Source: Euperipatoides rowelli (Eukaryota; Onychophora; Udeonychophora; Euonychophora; Peripatopsidae). From it: a DNA stretch of 10,055 nt. The notes below the pieces were generated by a model. It ran no database searches and was not told the DNA's origin. It saw nothing but the letters and a program-made list of their open reading frames with translations. Positions 1 to 8,849 of the stretch are shown in pieces. The stretch lies in NCBI GenBank assembly GCA_003024985.2, contig PXIH01S0013006.1; one strand, 5' to 3'. Numbering within the stretch: the first letter of the stretch is position 1; every line of letters begins with the position of its first letter. A program made the translations under genes and the position numbers.

Positions 1-397
1 AATTAAAGAAATGAAATTGTTATTTCCATTAAACATAATTCTTTTAGAAGTACCATTAATGTAGTATGTTATGTATGTACTGTATATATTATGTAAATGA
101 GAGATACGCTTTGTTTGGTATGATGTGGGTTTTTTAAAAATATATAAAATATTTAGATTTTTACATCCTGATTGGGGGATTTCAAATTGACATGATTCAA
201 ACTGGAAGGGTTTTACTGTATACAGTAATATATTGTAAATATAGTATACTGTATGGCAAATATTGGTAATCTTTGAAATTTCAAAGCAAATGTCTTTGAA
301 GGATAAATAATAACAATTCCATTGCACAAGACATTTAAAAAACGGTAGAGAAAGGAAAAAAATGCTATTCACTTAAAATATAAAATACAGTACATAC
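1..397 (-). other. UBXN7: UBXN7 intron (5' part), runs off the left edge
   Basis: Intron following the exon 474-398. It opens with the donor GTATGT (minus strand, first base at 397) and its acceptor lies outside the window. I searched the minus strand for the continuation expected in UBXN7 (the acidic UIM region after the SPPKK linker) and found nothing. The stretch is AT-rich and holds several TACTGTA/TACAGTA words, including the perfect palindrome at 213-228. Confidence 0.75.
213..228. repeat. 16-bp perfect palindrome TTACTGTATACAGTAA
   Basis: TTACTGTA followed directly by its reverse complement TACAGTAA. This is two head-to-head copies of the TACTGTA word that recurs across the window. 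It lies in an intron and no function is evident. Confidence 0.7.
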
Positions 398-474
398 TGT
401 TCTTTGGATTTTTTTAGGAGGGCTGCATCCAACAGAAACATCTAAGGATGGATGCTCAGTTAAAAACCCTGTGA
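398..474 (-). CDS. UBXN7: UBXN7 exon F: end of UAS domain and SPPKK linker
   Basis: Sixth readable exon, 77 bases. The acceptor is CTTTCTTTTCAG and the donor is GTATGT. The first two bases (TC) complete a valine codon begun in the previous exon. The exon then reads TGFLTEHPSLD and ends SPPKKIQRT in phase 0. Vertebrate UBXN7 has TGFLGEHG at the end of its UAS domain followed by a serine-rich stretch and SPPKK (from memory), so the match covers the last UAS helix and the start of the disordered linker. The linker leads to the UIM, which in the family binds neddylated cullin. A plus-strand reading of the same bases is also open but has no family match. The donor overlaps a TACTGTA-type word. Confidence 0.88.
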
Positions 475-588
475 CTGAAAAGAAAGAAAAAGATAGAAAA
501 AAATTTTACAATCGTTTCAAATAAGTAAATTCATAATACCATAATTTTTTATATTTTATGAGTAAATGTGAACTAAAAATTTCATTAC

Positions 589-642
589 CTAATTCGCAAA
601 ATGATAAGGCGTCAACTTTGTGCCAGATAAGCATATTTTCGC
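589..642 (-). CDS. UBXN7: UBXN7 exon E: 54-base small exon inside the UAS domain
   Basis: Small exon of 54 bases. The acceptor is TTCTTCTCTTCAATAG and the donor is GTAATG. It starts with two bases (GC) that complete glycine and ends with one base (G) of a valine codon, so both flanking introns are phase 1. The peptide, glycine included, is GENMLIWHKVDALSFCEL. The vertebrate segment GQKLVEWHQLDVSSFLDQ (from memory) has the same length and shares G, L, WH, D and SF. It is more diverged than its neighbours but fits exactly between DPRTG and VTGFL. The 114-base intron 475-588 separates it from exon F. The plus-strand ORF over the same bases is a shadow. Confidence 0.87.
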   Translation of the reverse strand, partial: AKICLSGTKLTPYHFAN

Positions 643-1351
643 CTATTGAAGAGAAGAAAAAAATCGCACAAAATCATAAATATACAAATTATGAAAAATA
701 TGAATTTATTATTTATAAAATTAAAATCAAATGTATAGTGAAAACAATTTGAAGAAGTCAGAACAAAACTGGACTATACTTTGATGTGAAATTTTTTTCT
801 TAAAAAAAATAATTTCAAGAAATGCGAGGTAGGAAAGAGACAAGCTGCTTAATCTTAAGCATTAATTTTAATTTAATGGTTACAAATAAATTTATTACAA
901 AATTTTAATTTTGTAATTGTTTTATTGTAATAAAATTGGTTTGAAAAAGAAAAAAAAGTTTAAATATTTTAAAAATGAATTTTAATCTGCATTAAAACCA
1001 TGTTGAGAAAATGGTGGCCTTTGTACACCGTTTTACAAGCAATTAAAATTATACTGTATTTAATACAATTTCAAAAAAATTAACTTATTTTGTCCTGAAA
1101 ATTTTCAGCATCATTTGAGGGAGGGGGATGACTGTTTACAAAGACTATCTATATAATTTATCCTTTATATTTATTAATGTTAAATATAGAATAACACTAA
1201 TTTTTTCCCCGTTAAAATTAAGACTAGTACCATATTTATAAAACAGTACAGTCCCACTTTCATTCACCCCATAGCTGCCAACCTTACAAATGTAAAATTA
1301 GCAACAGTGGGTCTCCACCTCTTCCCCCATTTTGCAGGATACAGGGGCACT

Positions 1352-1377
1352 CCCCCCCCCCCCACACACACACACAC
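1352..1377. repeat. Poly-C run joined to a (CA)n microsatellite
   Basis: Twelve C residues (1352-1363) run straight into about seven CA units (1363-1377). It is the most C-rich spot in an AT-rich intron. It is probably length-polymorphic, and its exact length in an assembly is unreliable. Confidence 0.85.
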
Positions 1378-1621
1378 TGCAAATTGAAAATAAAAAGAAT
1401 TGGTGTTCTCAAAATGCAAAATTATTGAAATGGAAAATGCAAATTATATCTGTGTAAACAGAGATAGGCCAGAAAATAAAGACTTCCAGTATATACTAAA
1501 ATGCGACAGAGAAAAAAATTTCATTTAAAGATGGAATTTGATAGGCCATTTAAGTCTATTCTACTTTGGATGTAGAAGCTTGAACTGATTGAATTTTTTT
1601 TTGCATGTTTCAGCTGCTAGA

Positions 1622-1824
1622 ATACTGATATATCAGTATACTGTATTAGTGCCATATATACTGTACATACAGTACATGCAGTAGTGTATGCATACATCAT
1701 ACACAGTACATACTATAATGTACAATATACAGAATATTAAATACGGTATATACAATACAGCTTACTGTATATTTTATGACTGTATATACTGTATAATGTA
1801 TTGTATGTATAGTTTATACTGTAC
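1622..1824. repeat. Cluster of TACTGTA/TACAGTA palindromic words
   Basis: About 200 bases made largely of TATACTGTATA-like words on both strands, diverged rather than exact tandem. It begins with a perfect 18-bp palindrome (ATACTGATA followed by TATCAGTAT, 1622-1639) and ends with TATACTGTAC. It is surrounded by ordinary AT-rich sequence. It could be a degenerate satellite or a site of mobile-element insertion. No open frame or terminal inverted repeat pair was found. Confidence 0.6.
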
Positions 1825-2151
1825 TTCATATACATTGTGATTTTGGATGCGTATGAAGTCTATCCATTTTATCCACTTTATTTGAATGTAATCTATTATT
1901 TTGTTGTTGTTTACTTCTTTGCGTTTCACATTTGTATATCAACAGTAAAAAATATTTATTATTATGAATATACAGTATCAATAGTAATATATGTAAAAAA
2001 AATTTAAATCCTTTTGGACTAAAAGAATTAAAATTGCTTTGTCTAATTTTATATTACATTAATATATTTATTATTTGAATTGTATAACATTTATTGATTA
2101 ATAAATTATACCCATGATAAAATATATTATACATTAGCCTATAGCATGCCA

Positions 2152-2223
2152 GATATATTGTATACATTGGTTATACAGTATATTTTATTAATTTGTATAC
2201 ATACTACTATATACAGTATACAG
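2152..2223. repeat. Second, smaller TACAGTA-rich cluster
   Basis: Contains TATACATTGG, TTATACAGTATA, TTGTATACAT and ATACAGTATACAG within about 70 bases. It has the same word family as the 1622-1824 cluster and the same intron. Confidence 0.5.
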
Positions 2224-3211
2224 ACATCTAAAGCAAAAAAGGTGTTTACTTTTGGATGGTTAATAACTTCATTGTAATTACTGATGTGTTTTAAAGATTA
2301 TGCAGAGTAATATATGTACGCCTACCATGTACGATGTTAAATCATAGCGACAAAAATGGCAAAATGCATTAAGACTCAACTTTTTGTGAGTTGGTAATAA
2401 AATCTTTATATTTTTCAATAAAAACTTGTGAAGGATGTTTAGTTCAATTACAACTACTAAGTGTAACTTATTAATGGAGAGAAGAAAAAAAAACACAATT
2501 TAGAATGAAATGAGGAGCAGAACAATGCATTCCATAGTATTATATCACAGGGAATGAAATCGATCTAAGTGTTGCTAAAACAGCAACTGTGACACTAGAT
2601 CTAGTTTATTTTCTTAAATAGAATAAATAGGCTTCAGTGATTGCATTATTATTATTTTGGCAAGTGAGTAAATGTGAATTTAATTTAAAAAAGTTAAAAT
2701 TAATTTACAAATTGACTAAAATAATCACTAAATTCAAATTTATTTAAATTTGTACTATTATTATATTAAATCGTATTTTTGTATTTCAGTTTGATATTCG
2801 GACAAAATACAAAAAAAATCGGAAAAATTGGCAGCTTTATCATCCTTCTTTCTAGCCATAACATGTCACTTGACATTCATTATACTGTATATAATAAATG
2901 AGAATATAATTTCCTTATACAGTATATTAAAAAAAAACTTCTAATATACTGTATTTTATGTTTTAAATATTTTACTATGATTAGCAATATTATTGCTGAT
3001 ATGACAACTACTATATTTTCCACATTCTTTTTTTATGCTCATTAATTAGCTATTAGTTTAATCTATGTATTTTTTTTATTGGAGTTATCACAATTTTGCA
3101 GGAAAATTGTACTATAGTAAACCCACTAGTTTGTATATATGGTCATTATTGTACAACTTAAATAATAAAATAAAATTATTCTTAAAATGTTATTAAAAAA
3201 AAGTGTTTTAC

Positions 3212-3302
3212 CTGTTCGAGGATCAAGTATTGCAATGTAAGGAAAATCGACTACTTTATAAAATTGCATATAACGTTTGCCTTCTTCACTATCATGATAA
3301 AC
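3212..3302 (-). CDS. UBXN7: UBXN7 exon D: UAS domain core
   Basis: Exon of 91 bases. The acceptor is TTTTTAACAG and the donor is GTAAAA. It starts in phase 0 and ends with one base of a glycine codon (phase 1). It reads VYHDSEEGKRYMQFYKVV, then DFPYIAILDPRTG. Vertebrate UBXN7 has VYHDSEEGQRYIQFYKLG and DFPYVSILDPRTG (from memory), so this is the most conserved exon in the window. It forms the central strands of the thioredoxin-like UAS fold, including the cis-proline position (FPY) and the following beta strand (ILDPRTG). UAS domains in this family lack the CxxC redox pair, and none is visible here. Confidence 0.93.
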
Positions 3303-5662
3303 CTGTTAAAAATAAAAACACTTTATTTTTAATAGGCTCTCTTAAATATTTAAAACAGAGACAAATCACAGAGAAGGAATGAAAAAAACGTTTCAAATTA
3401 TACAGCGAAATTACAGTAAGTGCATTTAGTGTTTTATTTTTGCATTTATTTTTAATGGGTATAGTCACTTAAGCTAGAGATGTTTTAAATTTAAATTTCA
3501 TGATCCTCTCACCTAATGTTTGTCATTTTAATTGCTTTTATAGCTTATAGAGAGCAAATGACGATGTGTTTAAACACACATAATTTACAATAGCTTTTTC
3601 GGTTTTAAGCTATAGACACTCACTTGTTTTTATTTATGCTTCTGGTGATATCTTTAACTCAGATTTTTTTTTTTTTTTCAACAAATAGAGGTGTAAGAGT
3701 TTGGTAGGATAGGTGTTTAAACCTGAGAAAATAGGATAAGTAAAAATAAATAGTAAAACATAAAAGTGAGAATAGAAAAAAAAAGCATAATTATACAAAG
3801 AGTCTTTTACACACTACATTGAAAAAAGAAATGTCACTTATGAAAATATATTTTTATCATAGTATGGAGCCAAAATTATCATCTTAAACTACACAGATTT
3901 GTGCTTAATATTTATTTCTTATTGGGATGCACAATTTTACTAACATAGGAGTATCCCTGGAGGCACTAGTCCAAAACTAATTTAACGACTTAAATAAATA
4001 TATAATTACGGTATTTACAGTATGTTATCTATTAAATTTTAATGTTTTTTATTATTTATACAAAAACATGAAAAATATTTTTTTTTATACAGAAAGCCTT
4101 GTGAAACCTCATGGCAATTCCGTACGTGTTTTTTTGCCGCACGATCGCATAAGTCGTAAAGGCAAACTCTGTGAAATTAAATTTTAGCAGGTGAATAATT
4201 AAAATTTCAGCAAGATTTACAGTAGCTCTTATTTATAAATATTACTCAAATTTAAAGTAAAATATAAGACTTGCAGTTATCTACTGTATATTATTAAAAA
4301 AAACCTCTAAACTTTATATACTAGTTTTAGGGAGGGATCACAGCAGTTATTTGATACGGTACTCTTTACAATTTAAGTAATAAAATTTAATAACTGCTAA
4401 ACACATATTTATATACCATTTTAAAAATGGAATATTTACCAAAATTAATTACAAGAAGTTTTTTTTTTTTTATAAATATTGATCGCAAAGGCAATTACAA
4501 TAGTTGTAAGCTACTCACTTTGTTATGGGATATCACAATGGACAATTTTTGTATAATTGAAATGTTATGAATTGCAATCATCCCCCCCCCTCCCCATTCT
4601 ATAATTGTCTAAATATTTCCACACTAACATTACTTCCCCTTATTGAAAAAGTATAGAGCAAAATATCTTAGAAATATAAAGCGGTAAATACCTGTTCGAT
4701 CATTATAAAAGCATATCAATTATTCTCCTAATCGTTGAAAAAATACAGCAATGTACAAATTATACTCATCTTTATCTGTGACCCTAATGGAATATTCAGA
4801 CTCAAAATCTTAAAAATAGTACCCTGAAGACTATGGAAGTGCAATAATAAATATGGTTAAATATGCAAGATTCATTTACAGTATTTTACAGTGTATATTT
4901 TTAATCAAAGATGACATTTTTATGTAGGCAGTAGTGAATCAACTTAACAAAATACAATTATTATTGGTACATGGGCCCTTCTTGATGAACAAAGGTAGGC
5001 TACTTTTAATCTCATGACTATTTTTCTTAATATTTCTGTTTTAAAAAAAAAAGCTCACATATTGCCAAGTTATTAATTCTATTTCTGCTACTTCAGTTTC
5101 CAGAAAAGTGATTCTCTACTATAACCAGGAAAGAATTTAAGGCAGTGCAAAAAAATGCAATGCACAAAGCCTTCATATATCTGGGAGCTTCAAAATTCTT
5201 TAAAGAAAGAAAAAAAAAAAAAAACCTATGAAAAAATTAGTAATAACTGTTATCAACTTATTAATATCTAAAAAAAATGACATAAAATCACCCCTTAAAA
5301 TTGTCTTGCACTTGTACCCAGTAAGCGTAAATTTGGTTTGGCTACAACAGAAGTGATTTAAGACAAAGAATAAATTATTTAGATACAATAAAGACAGAGC
5401 AAATCATTTTCTTTAGACAAAATTTTACTATTATAATTGATATTTCTAAAAATTTATTTTTTTTAACTCAAATATTGTGTCTTATTAGCCAATTATTAGT
5501 TATTAATATTATGGCATCAGTATTGTGTACTGTGATTTGCAAATATCGCTATCATTACATTAATTTGAAAATTAGAAGCTCATCTGTATATTCCATAATA
5601 ACTAGTTAGGCTCTCCTGACAAAACATCAATGTTTAACAGCATTATTTTCAATCAAAATTAC
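3303..5662 (-). other. UBXN7: UBXN7 intron, 2360 bases
   Basis: Runs from the donor GTAATT (first base at 5662) to the acceptor at 3303. The flanking exons join FWQ to VYHD in phase 0, as in vertebrate UBXN7, so no exon is expected between them. The content is AT-rich with long T or A runs (near 3666, 4459 and A15 at 5210-5224), a C9 run at 4582-4590, and one unusual CpG-containing patch near 4121-4156 that is listed separately. The minus-strand ORF at 5200-5388 is low-complexity, with a phenylalanine run translated from poly-T, and is not a gene. Confidence 0.8.
4059..4232 (-). other. CpG-bearing intronic patch with a 58-codon open frame, unidentified
   Basis: The minus strand is open from stop to stop for 58 codons, with no start near its beginning. 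The middle part (4121-4156) has six CpG dinucleotides in 36 bases, in an intron where CpG is rare. Part of the reading is TEFAFTTYAIVRQKNTYGI, followed by AMRFHKAF. I do not recognise it. Using it as a UBXN7 cassette exon would break the conserved FWQ-VYHD junction, and the visible splice-like sites do not give matching phases. It may be a relic of a mobile element or a conserved non-coding patch. Confidence is in the unusual composition, not in coding. Confidence 0.3.
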
Positions 5663-5809
5663 CTGCCAAAACACAAAATGTTCTTGAAGTATACTTTTGA
5701 CCGCTGCATTACTCCATACATCTCGGTTGAGAGCCTGACAACTAAATTCTTGAGCATTTTGAACATTGACTAGCAACCATTTGTTCATTACTTGTCCAGC
5801 ATCTCTAGC
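5663..5809 (-). CDS. UBXN7: UBXN7 exon C: first half of the UAS domain
   Basis: Exon of 147 bases (49 codons), phase 0 at both ends. The acceptor is a run of ten T then AG, immediately after a C-rich stretch, and the donor is GTAATT. It begins ARDAGQVMNKWLLVNVQN, continues through QEFSCQALNRDVWSNAAVKS and ends EHFVFWQ. The vertebrate counterpart has GQMQNKWLMINIQN, LNRDVWSNEAVK and EHFIFWQ (from memory). This is the UAS thioredoxin-like beta-alpha-beta start, where the LNRDVWSN segment occupies the place of the thioredoxin active-site loop. The UBXN7 protein links p97 to ubiquitinated substrates and cullin-RING ligases, mainly in the nucleus. The role of the UAS domain itself is less defined. 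Confidence 0.93.
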
Positions 5810-5843
5810 CTAAAAAAAAAAGGGGGCGGATAAATAGCAATAA

Positions 5844-5878
5844 ATTCAATAACATACTGCTCCATATTCAATAACATA
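5844..5878. repeat. Direct repeat ATTCAATAACATA, two copies
   Basis: Identical 13-base copies at 5844-5856 and 5866-5878, offset by 22 bases, just inside the 3' end of the intron before exon C. Probably a small slippage duplication. Confidence 0.7.
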
Positions 5879-6004
5879 TTTGCTTATTGAGCTTTAATAA
5901 AACTGTATTCTGGTTTTCTGTTGGGACCATATTTACATTAAGTAATAGCTCTATCCTATAATTAAGGTGGAACTATTGTCTTTCTATAAGGGCTTTGATC
6001 TTTA

Positions 6005-6035
6005 AATAGAATATAAAATCAATAGAATATAAAAT
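6005..6035. repeat. Tandem duplication AATAGAATATAAAAT, period 16
   Basis: Two exact 15-base copies at 6005-6019 and 6021-6035, separated by one base. A small intronic tandem duplication. Confidence 0.8.
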
Positions 6036-6041
6036 GTTGGT

Positions 6042-6057
6042 GCTGGCTCCTGCCAGC
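6042..6057. repeat. GC-rich hairpin GCTGGC-TCCT-GCCAGC
   Basis: Perfect 6-bp inverted repeat with a 4-base loop in an otherwise AT-rich intron. It is followed by TGACAGG, which lengthens the GC-rich island. No function is evident. It could form in the pre-mRNA, since the structure reads the same on either strand. Confidence 0.5.
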
Positions 6058-7311
6058 TGACAGGATAAAGTATGTACAAAATAATTAATTACTTGTCGGT
6101 AGTGGAAAGCAGCCTCTTTGAATCAAATAAGACCATTCGGCATTCACACATTATTCTTTAATTTTTCAGAATGTGCAGACGCAAAACAAACAGCATGAAT
6201 AAATCGACAATTTGCACACATTAAGGAAGTTGATTGTTTGCAATCTCATAATTGATCAATTATGAACACGACTTTACTATAAATAGTAAATGCTACATTT
6301 AGAAAGCACACAATGTGTGAACAATAATCAGCTTTTCCTTTCCACACAAATTAATGCAATTGCTAATAAATATAAAATTCAATCATTCGCTATACTGTAA
6401 AGTGCTTAGAAGTTTTATTGTATTAGTGATTAAAAATGTCATATCTTCTAAATATTCAATCACAATATTTTATGAGAGCACTAACATAGACACTTCATAT
6501 TTTAATTAAAAGGCAGAATGCCTAATCGTTTTCTTATACGCTTTTAGAGCTGCAGTTAAAGAACAGTTGGCTTTACATCCAACTGGACTAGCCCTTTGTT
6601 TAGATACAGTAACTCCTTTTAAAATTATTGTGCTAGTATTTCATAACTTATTACCCACAATAATACTTTGAATTTTTAATAATTTTTTTAATGAAGGAAA
6701 GGGTATATTTATTTTATCATCATTTTCACTTTAAATTCTTAAAAATTAAAACATTATCAATTTAATATATTTTGTATAATTGCAACTTATTTTACATGCA
6801 TATGAATAACAAAAAGCAAGTGCCATATAGCAGTTAACTAGTATCGTTCATAAGTGATGTAATGCTTTTTTATCGTGATTATCCATCCCAACCTTGTCAT
6901 AAAATGCCAACACCTCCCTTCTCTTATCACATAACACCAAATAATTTTTCAAATTTAATTAAAAATGTAATTTAATTTCGACAAAACACACAAGAGATAA
7001 ACATTTCAATTTTTAAACATTCAATAAACTTAATATAAACAAAACTAAAAATCTGCAAATTGTGGACAGGTTTTTTTATTTAAAAAAAAAAGTGTGTTAT
7101 AATGCCCCTCCCCAACTTGCACAATTTTTCAAACCACCTCCTGCTTCCTTCATAGCGTAAAAACATATACACTGAACCAATTTCAATATCAAATTTAAGT
7201 TTGACATAATTTAAATTTTTAAAATACTAATTACTAAAAGTTCAATTTGCTTCTCAATGATATTTTATATTTTGTTTAAACTTTAAAATAATTCTGAAAA
7301 CAACCCCTTAC

Positions 7312-7427
7312 CGTTTCAAAGCTTCCTTTATGCATTAGGTCAATAGGAGGCCTAAATAAATCTTCAAGAGTTTTTCGTTTGGAATGGTTTTCAGGAAGTA
7401 AATTGAACAGTTGAGCTTCTTGCTGCC
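7312..7427 (-). CDS. UBXN7: UBXN7 exon B: start of the UAS region (LFRPPIDLMHKGSFET)
   Basis: Exon of 116 bases. The acceptor is TTTCTTTTCAG and the donor is GTAAGG. The first two bases (GG) complete an arginine codon and the exon ends in phase 0. It starts QQEAQLFNLLPENHSKRKT and ends LEDLFRPPIDLMHKGSFET. The second part is almost identical to the vertebrate LADLFRPPIDLMHKGSFET (from memory), the hallmark at the entry to the UAS domain. The first part is a variable charged/glutamine-rich segment, as in the family. It is joined to exon A across a short 112-base intron (7428-7539). Confidence 0.93.
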
Positions 7428-7539
7428 CTGAAAAGAAACGTCATAAAAAAATGAATATTTTTTTTAAGATGATCTAAACACTTACTGTATATAATAAGGA
7501 GCTTCTTTATTTATGATCCCTCCCGCCATGCTAACTTAC

Positions 7540-7608
7540 TAGCTTCTTGTTGGAAGTCTCGGAAACCATCAAAAACAGATCGACCTGTCCGCCGCCTTCC
7601 GCGTAAAC
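7540..7608 (-). CDS. UBXN7: UBXN7 exon A: basic stretch and FDGFRDFQ motif
   Basis: First readable exon in transcript order, 69 bases. The acceptor is ACTATTTTAG and the donor is GTAAGT. Two bases (GT) finish a codon from an upstream exon not found here, probably glycine, and one base (A) starts the arginine completed by exon B, so both flanking introns are phase 1. It reads LRGRRRTGRSVFDGFRDF, then QQEA. Vertebrate UBXN7 has a similar run of arginines, SIFDGFRDFQ and a glutamate-rich helix (from memory). The arginine run is a plausible nuclear localisation element by inference. Coding bases here are GC-richer than the surrounding introns. Confidence 0.91.
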
Positions 7609-7760
7609 CTAAAATAGTATGGGGGTAAAAAAAGCATGTTGAGGAAAAATATTAATAAATTTTGAACCGAGTGACATATTTTTTAATATACAAACAGTGT
7701 TAGAAAATTCCAAATATATTATAGTTGCCCAAATGACAATCTGTTTTTAAAATGTATTGC

Positions 7761-7800
7761 CTGACTATGTACAGTACATTCTAACTATGTACAGTAAGTC
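7761..7800. repeat. 20-base tandem duplication containing ACTATGTACAGTA
   Basis: Two adjacent 20-base units sharing the exact 13-mer ACTATGTACAGTA at 7764-7776 and 7784-7796. Each unit carries one TACAGTA word, so local duplication may be one way the word multiplies. Confidence 0.75.
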
Positions 7801-8529
7801 CGAGTAAATAATAATATACTGCCCACACCTTCATGAACTATTGTTTACAATTAATTTTAGAAATTTCTGGATAATCATTTTAATGCTATAATGAAAAATA
7901 ATAATGGCCTATTTGTAAATATTAGAATAAAGATGTACAAACGTGATTATGTCTACAATATTAGTAAGGCCTACAGTATATTAATTTTGAACGTATTGGT
8001 GCTGCTGGCATATTGCTCCTTAAAAACTTAGTGCTTGTAATAACTGCTAAAACCCAAATAATTAGGTTACCATGAAGGGTAAATCCTAGCTTAAAAAAAT
8101 GTTATCTGCCAAAAATATGTGCACCCTTGGACTGCACGGCAGATCATTTTCTAACACTGATAAAAATATTGTTCTGAATATGACTAACTACTATCTTACT
8201 TTACCCTAGAACCCAGACTCATTTTACATTTGCAATTGTTTTAATTTGATTTATAGTTAGGAAACAACTTACAAAAAAAACTTCTAACAATTATTAAAAA
8301 TAATATTTGTATTTTTAACAAAACTAATCAAAATAACCCTGCCCAAGCCAAACAAGCAGCTTAAGAATCCTATCTTTCTTAAGAATTATCAATTTTTTTT
8401 TGTCCAAGTTGACCCCCCAGACATTTAAAAAAAAAAATTAAGCCATTATTAATTTCTACTTCACTAAAATTAGACCTTAAAAATTTCAGTCAATCATCCA
8501 CCCTTTTGTAGTGCATTTGCGAAGATAGA

Positions 8530-8545
8530 TACTGTACATACTGTA
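8530..8545. repeat. Paired TACTGTA words
   Basis: TACTGTACATACTGTA: two direct copies of TACTGTA whose starts are nine bases apart. It is another member of the word family seen throughout the window. Confidence 0.6.
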
Positions 8546-8849
8546 AAACACTCATTCCATTCATTTTTTTTTAAATCTAAAAACCTGTTTTTACAGAAAT
8601 TTAGTTTTTAAATATGAAAATTTAAGCTGAACAATGTCTTATCAATTACACAGGAATTAAATACTTATTCTTTATTTCAAATTCTTTTATTTGTGCAATT
8701 TTCACAGGGAAAATAATTTTTCCCCCGTGCAAAAATAATTTTTCAATCAGATAACTGCTAAGTACAATTTCTAATTGAAACAACAGGGAAGTCACAAGAT
8801 ATAAGATCTTTATATGCCCATATACAGTATGGTATGAATGTTATATTTC

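Larger units (their letters stand above)
643..3211 (-). other. UBXN7: UBXN7 intron, 2569 bases
   Basis: Runs from the donor GTAAAA (first base at 3211) to the acceptor ending at 643. It contains no exon I can support. The minus-strand ORF at 2278-2496 is low-complexity and lysine/leucine-rich with no family match. The intron contains most of the clustered TACTGTA words (1622-1824 and 2152-2223), a poly-C plus CA repeat at 1352-1377, and long A and T runs. Confidence 0.8.
5810..7311 (-). other. UBXN7: UBXN7 intron, 1502 bases
   Basis: Runs from the donor GTAAGG (first base at 7311) to the acceptor at 5810. No exon is expected, because SFET joins ARDAGQ in phase 0 as in the family. It contains two short direct repeats (5844-5878 and 6005-6035), a GC-rich hairpin (6042-6057) and another 7-bp stem-loop (6564-6585). 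A 53-codon plus-strand open frame at 6510-6668 has no recognisable content. Confidence 0.8.

Noticed and set aside
417-522. Possible plus-strand terminal exon reading GLHPTETSKDG... after TTTTTTTAG
   Set aside because: The same bases on the minus strand encode the UBXN7 VTGFL/SPPKK segment with correct phase. The plus reading is its shadow.
558-752. 64-codon plus-strand ORF
   Set aside because: It is antisense to UBXN7 exon E (642-589) and otherwise lysine/isoleucine-rich AT sequence. The minus strand has the family match and splice sites.
1150-1230. Minus-strand GKKLV reading as a candidate for the missing UBXN7 exon
   Set aside because: It runs into a stop within a few codons and has no donor. 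The real exon was found at 589-642.
2278-2496. 72-codon minus-strand ORF
   Set aside because: It is leucine/lysine-rich with no recognisable domain and lies within the intron. I tested the KLHLVVV part as the missing UAS segment, but it aligns poorly and a far better exon exists at 589-642.
5200-5388. 62-codon minus-strand ORF
   Set aside because: It ends in a phenylalanine run translated from a poly-A/T tract, has no domain or splice logic, and is chance in AT-rich intron.
6510-6668. 53-codon plus-strand open frame with an acceptor-like site
   Set aside because: It has no ATG near the start, no donor and no recognisable protein. A frame of this length is expected by chance in 10 kb.
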